Assembly: GCA_945897475.1 (NCBI GenBank)
Contig: CAMDFL010000012.1
Location: forward strand, 1-44,659
Source: Bordetella parapertussis
GTDB taxonomy: Bacteria > Pseudomonadota > Gammaproteobacteria > Burkholderiales > SG8-39
Length of the DNA: 44,659 nucleotides
Direction of reading: 5' to 3'
Below the pieces are notes generated by a model that worked only from the letters and a program-made list of their open reading frames with translations, made no database searches and was not told the origin of the DNA. This document shows, piece by piece, positions 6,240 to 14,741 of the stretch. Position numbers and translations under genes: made by a program. Every line of letters starts with the position of its first letter. Position 1 is the stretch's first letter.

Positions 6240-7907
6240 TCACTCCTTGTGCTGCTCTACCAACCCTCCCCAATCCCTCGGGAAAACGATCTTCCGGGTG
6301 ATCACCCGCCTGGTATGCCCTGAATTGATATAGGCTGAATGTTTTCCCGGTCCGCCGGCAACGATGACCCTGAGACATTGCGGCTTAGCAAACAGGGGAA
6401 CTCTCCTGCCGCCTGGCGCATCGATCAACATCGATTCATCGATCTGCCGGCGCAGAGATTTCAGCGTGTCATACGCAATCGAGGCGTGATCGTAGACAAA
6501 CTGCTGCACGTCCTGCCTGCTCCATCCCGCGTCGGCAATGCTCTTCGCGTGTTCAGGTCCAAGCACCAGAAACGTATCGCGGGCGATGATGTGGTCCATG
6601 CTGCGCAGGTGAAATCTGGCCAGCTTTGCGATGGCATCGGCGGCCACGGCGAGGATCTCCTCGGGTGCGATGCCGACGTGATCCGAAATATTCTCGGGGG
6701 CATACGCGCCCAGCACCGATACCGTGCTGTCGTCCTTCGCGAAACCCTGGTCGACGTGAAATGCCCCCCAAGGATTCTTTTCCTCGTTTTCGCCGAAGCA
6801 ATAAGTGTAATTCTCCGCCATGCCGAGCGTGGTCATATCGCTCTCACCGATTCGAGCCCCGCCAATATTATTGAGGATCAATCTTATGGCTCGACCAATG
6901 GTGGCATTGGCCTGCCAACCATGGCCCAAGGCCCCGGAGGAACAATTGACATTGATCTCGCCGCGTATCGGACCGTTGATGAGCAGCAACGGGCTGTGCG
7001 GGCCAGTAGAGCATTGCACCCCGGCGAGGTCGAAATCCGGTTCCAAAAGACCTTCGACCGCCGCGATCAATACAGGCATGTAAGTGGGACGGCATCCGGC
7101 CATCACCGCGTTAATGGCAATTTTTTCTATCGTGACAGGTGCGTTTTTTGGCACCATGGCGCCCAGGATGTGCGCAGGCGTCAGGTCGGTGCCGCTCAGC
7201 ATTTCGCGCACCGCCTGCGCCGTCGGGGGCACGATGGGCAGGCCATCGGTCCAGCCTTTTCGGTAATAGGCGTCGATGACATCGGCGCTGGTCCCGGCGA
7301 CTACAAGGGCATCGTGCGCAAGCCCCCCCGGCTCATCGCCGCGCAGCTCGTCACTTAGCGGGACAGGTGCTTTGTTTTCCAAAAACTGCGCAACGGCCAA
7401 GCGCGCCTTGTCGCGCACGTCTTCCTCCGGAATCCCTCCGACAGGATGCGGCACCAGGACAATTTTTAAATCAGGCAGGCCGCGGCTTTTCGCCGTTGTC
7501 TTCGCAAGCCTGATGAAATCGGTCGTGACGATACCGAGAGTCGGCGTGCCGAGCTTCTCTATCGCTGCCAGGTCATGGATACACCATGACGTGCATCCGC
7601 CTCAATCGGCGAGGGCGCCGATCACCAGGTCGGCGCTTCGCGCCATGGATTCGAGCTTGTCCCGGGGAACGCCGTAGGCGGTCGTCGTCGCGGGGTCGAG
7701 ATCCCACATCCTGACCGTCGTCATCCCCTGATATCGGGACTCGAGCGACTTGGCCATCTCGTTCAGAAAAATATCCCCGTTTGGCTTGCCGTTCCACCAA
7801 AGTCCAATGCGCTTGCCGCTGAAATCATCGAGCCGCGACGCACCCGCGCGTCGCTCGATGTTCGCGTCCGCGACCGGATTGAGAACGCTCCACTCTTGCC
7901 TGTCCAT
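6240..7907 (-). CDS. UGSC-family selenoprotein (in-frame TGA read as selenocysteine), with long C-terminal domain
   Basis: Reading through the TGA at 7602-7604 gives one 555-residue protein with Sec at residue 102 in VIGALAD-U-GGCTSWCIHD. The N-terminal 160 residues match the UGSC (seleno)protein family: LWWNGKPNGD, the Sec motif (here U-G-G-C instead of U-G-S-C), and VPHPVGG. A long domain follows from about residue 170, starting GWTDGLPIVPPTA and containing HSPLLLINGPIRGEINVN; its function is unknown. A perfect 7-bp SECIS hairpin begins 11 bases after the TGA. ATG 7907 has a GGGAG ribosome site and lies 17 bases after the upstream Bug gene stop, so the two form an operon. Sec plus Cys suggests thiol/selenol redox or conjugation chemistry. 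Conventional calling would split it at 7602. Confidence 0.85.
7572..7604 (-). promoter_or_regulatory. Bacterial SECIS element of the UGSC selenoprotein
   Basis: On the minus strand, 18 bases separate the TGA (7604-7602) from the loop. The hairpin is GTCATGG (7590-7584), loop TGTAT (7583-7579), CCATGAC (7578-7572): seven perfect pairs, extended by A-T and C-G after a C-C mismatch. The loop has G as its second base. These features match the known rules for bacterial SECIS (loop 16-37 bases after TGA, G among the first two loop bases) that recruit SelB. Confidence 0.85.
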
Positions 7908-7924
7908 TGCCTTGACTCCCTTGA

Positions 7925-8890
7925 TCAATCCGCCGGTGGAATGTTGGCCTGCTTGATGACCTTGGCGTAACGCGCAAGGTCTTCACGGAATTTCGCGGCA
8001 AATGCCTCCGGCGTAGTGCCGGCCGCGTCACCGCCAAAGACGGGCATCTTATCGTTGATGTCGGGCATGCGCACCGTGCGTATGGTCTCGTTCGCGATTT
8101 TGGCGACGATGTCGCGCGGCGTTCCGGCAGGCACGAAAAAACCTATGAAGCCGACGTAATTAACATCGGGATAGCCCAGTTCGGCCATGGTCGGCACCTC
8201 CGGATACACGCTTCCCCTGACTGTGCCGGATACCGCCAGCGCACGCAGCTTTCCTGCTTTGACGAACTGCAAGGAGGCGGCGGGATTGAGAAAACTCATT
8301 TGAATTTCATTGCGAAGCATGGCAGGCACCGCCTCGCCATCACCCTTGTAGATCACGTTGGTGAAATCGATGTTTGCAGCGGTGCGAAACATCTCACCGG
8401 TAAGGTGCAGTCCAGAGCCCAGTCCAAAATGATAGTAATTAAGCTTGCCGGGATTCGCCTTCGCGTGGGCGACGAGTTCTTTCACGCTGCCCGGCAGGCT
8501 GGGATGCACCACCAATACCAGATAAGTCGACATGACCTGGCTCACCGGGATGAACCCGTTGACGGGGTCGTAGGTAAGCTTTCGGTACAGGCTGGGCGCA
8601 ATCGCGAGGGCCGCGGTGGTGAGAAGGATGGTGTAGCCGTCGGGTGCCGATCGGGCCACCACATCCGCGGCGATGTTGCCTCCGGCGCCAGGGCGATTTT
8701 CTGCAATCACCTGCTGCCCCCAGGCCTCGGTGAATTTCTGGCCCATCGCCCGCGTTACGATGTCCTGGCCACCCCCTGGCGCGGAGGGAACGATGATGCG
8801 CACCGGTTTAGTGGGATAGGACTGTGCTGACGCTCCGGTGGCCACGCCTAAGAACAGCGCGCTGGCGGCTATCAAGCCTAAATTTTTCAT
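7925..8890 (-). CDS. Bug/TctC-family receptor, partner of the UGSC selenoprotein
   Basis: A 321-residue periplasmic solute receptor of the tripartite tricarboxylate receptor (Bug) family. A Sec signal peptide (residues 1-23, ending ASAQ) precedes SYPTKPVRIIVPSAPGGGQD and the second conserved loop RPGAGGNIAADVVA, which together cradle a carboxylate ligand in this fold. VYPEVPTMAELGYPD and the GTPRDIVAK segment mark the second lobe. It lies 17 bases upstream of the selenoprotein gene on the same strand, so its ligand is probably the substrate or precursor for that protein. No TctA or TctB membrane gene is adjacent. Confidence 0.92.
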   Translation of the reverse strand: MKNLGLIAASALFLGVATGASAQSYPTKPVRIIVPSAPGGGQDIVTRAMGQKFTEAWGQQVIAENRPGAGGNIAADVVARSAPDGYTILLTTAALAIAPSLYRKLTYDPVNGFIPVSQVMSTYLVLVVHPSLPGSVKELVAHAKANPGKLNYYHFGLGSGLHLTGEMFRTAANIDFTNVIYKGDGEAVPAMLRNEIQMSFLNPAASLQFVKAGKLRALAVSGTVRGSVYPEVPTMAELGYPDVNYVGFIGFFVPAGTPRDIVAKIANETIRTVRMPDINDKMPVFGGDAAGTTPEAFAAKFREDLARYAKVIKQANIPPAD

Positions 8891-8996
8891 CGTTCATCCT
8901 TATGAAACGTATTCCAACATAGCGGGGTCACGGCGACGAAACGCGATATTACGCCAGAGAAATCCGCAACGCGCGATCAATCCGCGAAGGCGAAAA

Positions 8997-10592
8997 TCAG
9001 CGATTGTCCTCGATCACCATCGCGGCTCCCTTCGCACCGAACATGATGGAGGGCGCGTTGGTGTTTCCCGTGGTCACCGTCGGCATGATCGAGGCATCGA
9101 TAACGCGAAGGCCGGTCACGCCACGAACGCGAAGACGCGAGTCGACCACCGCATTTTCGTCTTCGCCCATGCGGCAGGTTCCCACAAGGTGATGAACGGT
9201 GCTGCCGGTGGCGCGTATGCTTGATTCAATTGCTTCATCGGATTGTGCCTCGACGCCGGGGCCTGTCTCATTGACGACAAATGGCGCGAGTGCAGGAGAC
9301 GAAAATATCCGCCGGGCGATTCGTATGCCCGACGCAAGCACCCGGATATCGTTGGCCGCCGAGAGATAATTGAGTTGGATAACGGGTGGCACAAACGGAT
9401 CGCCGCAAGTCGCCATGACCGAACCGCGGCTGTACGGCCGCGCCAGCGATACCGAGATTCGAAGACCCGGTTCGCGCTCCAGCGCGCGGTATTGCGTCGG
9501 ATCAAAGCTGCCTGGGAAGAACAATAATTGCAGATCGGGGGCATCCAATTCCTCGCTACTGCGGCAAAACACCGACGCGCTGGTTGCGCCGAAAGTCAAA
9601 GCGCCCCGACCGTTTGCCAACCAGCGCAGCGCCTCCCAGGCAGCCCGCGGCCGGCGCCGCAGTTGATTGATAGTCACGCAATCGCGCGCACGCATCGATA
9701 CCGGCACGAAATAGTGGTCGGACAGATTCGCGCCGACGGCAGCGATATCGGCGATGACATCGACACCTATGGCGCGAAGATTCTCTGCCGGACCAATGCC
9801 GGAAACCTGCAACAGATGCGGAGAACCGATCGCGCCTGCGCAAAGCAACACTTCGCGTCGCGCCCTCACCTGAGTTTCCACGCCATCGCGCAGAAACATC
9901 GCGCCGCTGCAACGCTTGCCATCGAAGGTGAGACGCTTCACATGAGCCTCGGTTTCGATACGCACATTGGCGCGGCGCCGCGCAGCCGCAAGGAAGACGG
10001 TGCTGGATTGACGCAGACGCCCCTTGCGCGACATCTGCGAATAGCCGACACCTTCCATGGATTGCCCGTTGAGATCGGGCATCAACGCGAAGCCAGCCTG
10101 TTGCGCGGCCTCGACGAAGCGATGAGTAATCGGCAGGATAGTTCGATACGGCTCGACCGCCATCGGACCTCTGCGTCCCCGATATTTGTCCTCGCCACCA
10201 TCATAACTCTCGATCGATTTGAAATACGGCAGCACCTCCTCGTAACTCCAGCCGCGACAGCCCGCCTGGGACCAGGAGTCGAAATCCGCGGGCAAGCCGC
10301 GAACGAAGTTCATGCCATTGGTCGAGCTGGTGCCGCCAAGCACCTTGCCGCGCGGCAAGCGGATCTGGCGACCGCCAATCGACGGCTCGGACACGGACAG
10401 GTAATTCCAGTCGTACACCGGATGCCCCATCAGGCTGATCACTCCCGCGGGAACGTGAATCAAAGGCGAGTTGTCGCGCGGTCCGGCTTCGAGAACAATG
10501 ACCGAGGCGCCCTTTTCGCTTAATCTGTCCGCGAGCACGCAGCCCGCGGAGCCGGCGCCGATGACGATGTAATCAAATATCAAGCGAGGCAT
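8997..10592 (-). CDS. GMC-family flavin oxidoreductase (choline dehydrogenase-like)
   Basis: A 531-residue FAD enzyme of normal family length. The dinucleotide fold VIGAGSAGCVLADRL is at residues 10-24, the GMC signature LPRGKVLGGTSSTNGM at about 79-94, and the catalytic His lies in STVHHLVGTCRMG near residue 470 with the second active-site Asn in TTGNTNAPSIM near 511. It oxidises a primary alcohol, probably to the aldehyde or acid, passing electrons to a membrane acceptor. It lies 106 bases upstream of the Bug-selenoprotein operon on the same strand and may be co-transcribed. The physiological alcohol is unknown; choline is only the best-studied substrate of the family. Confidence 0.9.
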   Translation of the reverse strand: MPRLIFDYIVIGAGSAGCVLADRLSEKGASVIVLEAGPRDNSPLIHVPAGVISLMGHPVYDWNYLSVSEPSIGGRQIRLPRGKVLGGTSSTNGMNFVRGLPADFDSWSQAGCRGWSYEEVLPYFKSIESYDGGEDKYRGRRGPMAVEPYRTILPITHRFVEAAQQAGFALMPDLNGQSMEGVGYSQMSRKGRLRQSSTVFLAAARRRANVRIETEAHVKRLTFDGKRCSGAMFLRDGVETQVRARREVLLCAGAIGSPHLLQVSGIGPAENLRAIGVDVIADIAAVGANLSDHYFVPVSMRARDCVTINQLRRRPRAAWEALRWLANGRGALTFGATSASVFCRSSEELDAPDLQLLFFPGSFDPTQYRALEREPGLRISVSLARPYSRGSVMATCGDPFVPPVIQLNYLSAANDIRVLASGIRIARRIFSSPALAPFVVNETGPGVEAQSDEAIESSIRATGSTVHHLVGTCRMGEDENAVVDSRLRVRGVTGLRVIDASIMPTVTTGNTNAPSIMFGAKGAAMVIEDNR

Positions 10593-10643
10593 TCATACAC
10601 ATACGATAAAAGCAGGTAAAAACGGGCTGATCAGGTTACGAGG

Positions 10644-11093
10644 TCAGGCAGGAAATGTTAATTCCACACCGGGAAAGCGCCGCAAGCCCTTGTCGAAACT
10701 GACCAAGCCATGTCCGCCGGCAATGGCAAAAGCCGCGAGATAGCAGTCTGTCTCGGCAGACTTGCCTTTGGGCACTGCCGTGGTGAGAGTTCGCCACGCG
10801 TTCTGCAGACCCGCTGGCTCTCCGACAAGCGCAAAACGTTCGTCATCGACCAATCGATCCCACCCGACCCAGAATTCGGAGGCGCTCATGACCTCGCCCT
10901 TCATAGCCGATGGATTGGTCAGAATCCGCAATACGCCCATTTGGGATACCCGACAAATCGCGATCGCGCCGCGGTCATCGAGGCCGGCGAGCCAGCGCAC
11001 CGCCGCCGCCGAATGCACATGACGTCCATGCATTATTGCAACAAGAAAATTGACGTCAACCAGAGCGGCCATGCCGCCGCGCGTCTTCGTCAT
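10644..11093 (-). CDS. vapC: VapC-type PIN-domain toxin
   Basis: A PIN-domain ribonuclease of 149 residues from ATG 11093, or 142 from ATG 11072 (MAALVDVNFLVA). Acidic metal ligands are visible as Asp13 (LVDVN), Asp116 (AETDCYLAAFA) and Asp134 (LVSFDKGL), with MGVLRILTNP typical of one VapC subgroup. It cleaves RNA when not bound by VapB. The start overlaps the end of vapB, as expected for a coupled pair. The ORF appears intact, with all core acidic residues, so this locus may be functional. Confidence 0.88.
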   Translation of the reverse strand: MTKTRGGMAALVDVNFLVAIMHGRHVHSAAAVRWLAGLDDRGAIAICRVSQMGVLRILTNPSAMKGEVMSASEFWVGWDRLVDDERFALVGEPAGLQNAWRTLTTAVPKGKSAETDCYLAAFAIAGGHGLVSFDKGLRRFPGVELTFPA

Positions 11094-11319
11094 TTTCCAT
11101 TTTCGCTATCCCGGCACCAGAGAGCCTAAGCGACCCTGGCGCCGCAGACGCAAAAATGGGAAATTTTGTTCGCTTTTGCTTTTTAGTCGGATCCGAGGGA
11201 CGACTGAACTCGCGTTCGAGAGCCGAGGCGACGATGTCGCGAAGGCTGGTGCCACGCTGGACCGCTTCAATTTTGGCGCGCTTGAGTAAATCGTCGGGAA
11301 GGTCAAGAGTGGTACGCAT
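11056..11319 (-). CDS. vapB: VapB-type ribbon-helix-helix antitoxin
   Basis: An 87-residue antitoxin. The first 40 residues form a ribbon-helix-helix DNA-binding domain (MRTTLDLPDDLLKRAKIEAV then TSLRDIVASALERE) and the remainder is a basic, Pro/Ser-rich tail that probably binds the PIN toxin. It represses its own promoter; a 10-bp perfect inverted repeat surrounds the start codon region (11311-11348). The stop lies inside vapC. Confidence 0.88.
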   Translation of the reverse strand: MRTTLDLPDDLLKRAKIEAVQRGTSLRDIVASALEREFSRPSDPTKKQKRTKFPIFASAAPGSLRLSGAGIAKMENDEDARRHGRSG

Positions 11320-11348
11320 AAAAACATATTACTGCTTATATGCGTACC
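11311..11348. promoter_or_regulatory. Inverted repeat, probable VapB operator
   Basis: GGTACGCATA (11311-11320) and TATGCGTACC (11339-11348) are perfect 10-base inverted copies separated by 18 bases. The left copy covers the vapB start codon and codons 2-3, and the right copy lies about 20-29 bases upstream. A second short inverted pair CATAT/ATATG lies inside. Binding here would block both transcription and perhaps translation initiation. Confidence 0.5.
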
Positions 11349-11414
11349 GGTCAAAGCGGCGCGGCACTGTGTCGCGCCGCCGGGTCTGCCCCGGCTGGCA
11401 ACCTCCTGCCTCGG

Positions 11415-13598
11415 CTAAGTCCAGCTCAGATCCTGCAGCCTGAAAGGCGTCGAACGGATGCGTTTCCCGGTGGCGTGGAAAATCGCGTTCGCCACCGCTG
11501 GCGGAACCGGCGGGCCGGCGGGCTCGCCCAGACCACCCCATTTCGTGCCACCCGACAGTGCAAAGTGAGTCTCGACCGTAGGCATCTGGTCGATACGCAC
11601 CAGGTTGTAGTTGTGAAAATTGGTGTTGACGAATCGGCCATTTTCCAAATCCAATCCGCCCAGCCACGCATGCGAGAGCTCCCAGCAAACCGAACCTTCC
11701 GACTGCTCGGTTGCGGCATGCGGGTTGATCACATGGCCGCTATCGAGAACCACGACAATCTTCTCAACCGTCAACTGGCCGCGGCGACTGACCGTGACCG
11801 TGGCGCAGGCAGCAGCGATGGTGCCGTGACACTCGACCACCGCCACGCCCATGCCTTCACCCTTGGGCAGGTTGGTGCGAAAGTTCGACTTTGCCTTCAG
11901 CATATTCAACACGCGCTGGTAATCGGCCCTGCCCTTGGTCATCTCGATGCGCCACTCCAGCGGATTCCAGCCGCCGGCGATCGCCATCTCATCCACGAAG
12001 GTCTCGGTGTAGAAGCCCTGCTGGTTAGCGCCGGGCGCGCGATGCGTGGAGCTTGGAATGTGCGTTTTCACATTGTGGCGCTCGTGATGCCGGTTCGGGA
12101 TGGCATAGGGCATGTTGTAGATGGCGTAGTCGGCCGTGGCCGGACCGACCTGATTGATGCCATCCATGCTGAACCACACGCCGCGACTGGTAAGCGCCTC
12201 GGGCAGGCCGCGATCGTCCAGCGCTGCGGTTAAACGCGCCATCGACAGCGGCCGCTGCTTGTCCTGCGCGATATCCTCCTCGCGGCTCCACAACACCTTG
12301 ACCGGTCGGCCCAGTTGTTTAGAGATCTCCGCCGCCTGGCGCGTCACGCCGGTGCCACCCGCGCCATTGCCGCCGAAACCGCCGCCCAGGAACATGGTGT
12401 GCGCGTACACATCTTTCGGATCGCGCCCGGTCTGGTCGGCGACAAGCAGTACCGCCACCGACTGATCCTGCGTTGGCGACCAGACATCGACGCGATCTTT
12501 CTGCACGTGCACCGTGGCGTTAATCGGTTCCATGCGTGCGTGGGTCTCAAACGGCCGCTCGTATTCGGCCGTGATCACGCGCTTGGAATTGGCGATGATC
12601 TCGGCCGCCTTCGGATTCGGTTTGCCGCTCACCAGGCCCGCCACATCGAACAATTTGCGGCCCTCGTTGAAATAGAGCCCGGTGCTCGCCTTGGCGCTGT
12701 CGCCGAAATCCCACTCAATCGGCAGCATATCCAGCGCCGTTTTCGCCCGATACCAGGAATCCGCCACTACCGCGACGGCATCCTGCATGTCGGGCTGACC
12801 ACGTTTGCCGGGCACAGCGCGTAGCGGTATCGCGGCGATGATGCCGGGGCGGCTCTTGATTGCATCGAAGTTATAACTCTTTAACGTACCCCAGGGCACC
12901 GGGCTCGCCCTCACCGCCGCGTACACCATGCCAGGCACGCGGATATCAATGGCATATTGCGCGCTGCCGTCGACCTTGTTGGGAATGTCCAGACGCTGGT
13001 GGCCTTTTCCCATCAGCCACCATTCGCTCGGCTTTTTGATTTCGGGTTCTTTGTCGAGTTTGACTTTCCCTGCGGCGGCAGCGAATTCGGCATAGCTTGC
13101 CTTGCGATTGCCGGAAGTCAGCACGCCAAGTTTTGCCTCGATACTGGAACGGGGCACGCCCCAGGCCTGCGCTGCGGCTTCCTTCAAGCGTTCGCGCGCC
13201 GAGGCACCCGCGGCCATGAGGTGCGGGTGCTGCTGCGCGACCAGCTGCGAACCATGCGTGCTCATGATCTTGTATTCCTTGTTATTACGCAGATGCCTGT
13301 TGGGATCGGCGAACACGGTACGAATCTTGGACCACTCGACGTTCAGCTCCTCGGCGATCATCAACGCCACCGAGGTCAGGCCGCCCTGGCCCATCTCCGT
13401 ATGCGGCACGCGAATGGTGACGATGCCCTCAGCATCAATCGCGAGCCAGGCATTGACCTCGGCACCCTGAGGCGGCGAAGTCCACGGTCTGGAATTAACT
13501 TTCGAAGCACGCGCGACCGGCATGTAGAAGCCCAACATCAGACCCCCGCCCAAAGCGGCGCCGGATTGGATGAATGTGCGGCGGGAAATATTAGTCAT
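11415..13598 (-). CDS. Molybdopterin-binding subunit of a xanthine dehydrogenase-family hydroxylase (IorB-like)
   Basis: A 727-residue large subunit with a twin-arginine leader (SRRTFIQSGAALGGG, residues 5-19), so it is probably exported folded to the periplasm with its partner. It resembles isoquinoline 1-oxidoreductase beta subunits: HTEMGQG near residue 66, MFLGGGFGGNGAGG for the cofactor, HRAPGANQQGF, and GEPAGPPVPPAVANAI near the end, which carries the expected catalytic Glu. The enzyme would hydroxylate an N-heterocycle or oxidise an aldehyde using molybdenum-cytosine dinucleotide. It lies 12 bases downstream of the iron-sulfur subunit. No cytochrome domain is fused, unlike NicB of nicotinate dehydrogenase, so the electron acceptor is unclear. 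Confidence 0.9.
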   Translation of the reverse strand: MTNISRRTFIQSGAALGGGLMLGFYMPVARASKVNSRPWTSPPQGAEVNAWLAIDAEGIVTIRVPHTEMGQGGLTSVALMIAEELNVEWSKIRTVFADPNRHLRNNKEYKIMSTHGSQLVAQQHPHLMAAGASARERLKEAAAQAWGVPRSSIEAKLGVLTSGNRKASYAEFAAAAGKVKLDKEPEIKKPSEWWLMGKGHQRLDIPNKVDGSAQYAIDIRVPGMVYAAVRASPVPWGTLKSYNFDAIKSRPGIIAAIPLRAVPGKRGQPDMQDAVAVVADSWYRAKTALDMLPIEWDFGDSAKASTGLYFNEGRKLFDVAGLVSGKPNPKAAEIIANSKRVITAEYERPFETHARMEPINATVHVQKDRVDVWSPTQDQSVAVLLVADQTGRDPKDVYAHTMFLGGGFGGNGAGGTGVTRQAAEISKQLGRPVKVLWSREEDIAQDKQRPLSMARLTAALDDRGLPEALTSRGVWFSMDGINQVGPATADYAIYNMPYAIPNRHHERHNVKTHIPSSTHRAPGANQQGFYTETFVDEMAIAGGWNPLEWRIEMTKGRADYQRVLNMLKAKSNFRTNLPKGEGMGVAVVECHGTIAAACATVTVSRRGQLTVEKIVVVLDSGHVINPHAATEQSEGSVCWELSHAWLGGLDLENGRFVNTNFHNYNLVRIDQMPTVETHFALSGGTKWGGLGEPAGPPVPPAVANAIFHATGKRIRSTPFRLQDLSWT

Positions 13599-13610
13599 GG
13601 TGATCTCCCC

Positions 13611-14075
13611 TTAGGCCGAAATAAGTTTGGAGGCGCGGCGTATGCCTTCGCGTATCCGCTGATAAGTGCCACAACGGCAGATATTGCCCGCCATGGCCGA
13701 GTCGATCTCGCCATCGGTGGGGTTTTTGCGCCGATCAAGCAGCGCCGCCGCCGACATCAACTGACCCGACTGGCAGTAACCGCACTGTGGCACCCCCACG
13801 TCAATCCAGGCCTGCTGCACCGCATGCAGCTTGCCGTGCTTGGCGAGCCCCTCGATGGTGGTAATCGCCTTGCCTACCGCTGCAGAAGCCGGGGTCACGC
13901 ACGAGCGCACCGGCTGGCCGTCAAGGTGAACGGTGCAAGCACCGCACTGTGAAATACCGCAACCGAACTTTGTACCGGTAAGGCCAATACTGTCGCGAAT
14001 CACCCATAACAAGGGTGTCTCGGATTCCACATCCACCGAATGTGATGTGCCATTGATTCTCAGTGTGATTGCCAT
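13611..14075 (-). CDS. [2Fe-2S] subunit of the molybdenum hydroxylase (IorA-like)
   Basis: A 154-residue two-cluster iron-sulfur protein. The plant-type cluster ligands are Cys39, Cys44, Cys47 and Cys59 ([13 protein letters not shown]), and the second cluster uses Cys98, Cys101, Cys133 and Cys135 (QCGYCQSGQ and NICRCGTY). It passes electrons away from the molybdenum subunit encoded 12 bases downstream. ATG 14075 (MAITLRING) was chosen because of the GAGGGGG ribosome site; a longer frame upstream lacks family similarity. It is the first gene of a two-gene operon; the neighbouring toxin-antitoxin debris points the other way. Confidence 0.92.
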   Translation of the reverse strand: MAITLRINGTSHSVDVESETPLLWVIRDSIGLTGTKFGCGISQCGACTVHLDGQPVRSCVTPASAAVGKAITTIEGLAKHGKLHAVQQAWIDVGVPQCGYCQSGQLMSAAALLDRRKNPTDGEIDSAMAGNICRCGTYQRIREGIRRASKLISA

Positions 14076-14177
14076 CGTTCCCCCTCGTCTTTGACGCAAA
14101 ATGGTTTGATTCGCCGCACCCAACCGGACGCGAAGTCCCAAAGGTTACCCCGCCAGGACCTCAATCACAAGAACAAC

Positions 14178-14348
14178 AAGCCTGCGGCCGTGGTGCTCTC
14201 CGAGCTTGAGTATCAGCGGCTCACCCAAGCCAGGGCAGCAGTCCCTGGCGAAATAACCACAGTGCAGTGGCTGCTAACCCAGCCAACAAGCGGCAAGCGC
14301 GGCAAAAAGCAGATCGATACCGACCTCAAGGCCCAGCGCAACTGGTGA
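14178..14348 (+). pseudogene. Phd-type antitoxin fragment
   Basis: The frame contains KPAAVVLSELEYQRLTQA, the second half of a Phd/YefM DNA-binding domain, but the usual first 25 residues (start Met, strand and helix) are replaced by unrelated sequence [17 protein letters not shown]. The remaining tail ends in a TGA that overlaps the GTG of a PIN-toxin fragment, keeping the normal antitoxin-toxin order. It looks like a 5'-truncated relic. Confidence 0.5.
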
Positions 14349-14400
14349 TTGCCTATTTCGATGCCAGCGCGCTGATCTACCTGATTGAGGGCGAGGAAGT
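14345..14400 (+). pseudogene. VapC PIN-toxin N-terminal fragment
   Basis: GTG at 14345 begins VIAYFDASALIYLIEGEE, the characteristic first strand and first catalytic Asp of a PIN-domain toxin. Similarity ends after about 18 residues at about 14400; the remaining 110 residues expected for the family are missing. It is coupled by overlap to the Phd fragment just before it. Together they are a truncated phd-vapC module. Confidence 0.55.
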
Positions 14401-14479
14401 GTTGGCGTGATTGCCTTTGCCCTCGCTTAAAGAGTCGCTTACAGATCGCGACCTTGCGACTTCAGGGACTGGACATCAT

Positions 14480-14499
14480 CATACGTATTCCATACGTAT
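14480..14499. promoter_or_regulatory. Tandem palindrome, possible antitoxin operator
   Basis: CATACGTAT (14480-14488) is repeated as CATACGTAT (14491-14499) two bases later, each containing the 8-base palindrome ATACGTAT. It lies about 45 bases upstream of a GTG that begins an antitoxin-like fragment, a typical position for an autoregulatory operator. Confidence 0.4.
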
Positions 14500-14541
14500 G
14501 CGTTGATCTGCCTGCCTGAATTGGCATCGTGGTGGCCCATC

Positions 14542-14720
14542 GTGCGAAAACTCAACCTGTTCGTACCCGACGATATTTACAACGGCCTGCCTCGCCAGGA
14601 GGGAAAAGGCAAGATCAGCCACTTTGTGAGCGAAAAAGTGCGACCCTATCTGCTCCCTGAAAAAACCGGATCAATGGATGCCTTCCACGGTTTGCTGAAA
14701 AAGCACGCAAAGACGGTGTC
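14542..14720 (+). pseudogene. Possible truncated antitoxin
   Basis: From GTG 14542 the frame reads VRKLNLFVPDDIYNGL, then GKISHFVSEKVRPYLLP, which has the strand-helix-helix look of a short DNA-binding antitoxin. After about residue 60 (FHGLLKKHAK) the frame continues only as the antisense of the neighbouring methyltransferase-like gene, and no toxin follows. It is read as a 3'-truncated relic cut at about 14720. Family assignment is by pattern only. Confidence 0.35.
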
Positions 14721-14741
14721 ACCCGCGCTAGTCTCCCCTCC

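Noticed and set aside
6339..7358. 339-codon plus-strand frame across the UGSC selenoprotein gene
   Set aside because: Composition is typical of a mirror frame; no start signal or motif, while the minus strand shows conserved family motifs.
7602..7604. TGA as an ordinary nonsense mutation splitting the UGSC gene
   Set aside because: The position matches the family Sec residue, both sides are conserved and in frame, and a SECIS hairpin lies at the right distance.
9528..10523. 331-codon plus-strand frame across the GMC oxidoreductase gene
   Set aside because: Antisense of a gene with all GMC signatures; no recognisable protein.
12957..13952. 331-codon plus-strand frame spanning both molybdenum hydroxylase subunits
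   Set aside because: It crosses two well-defined minus-strand genes and has no motif of its own.
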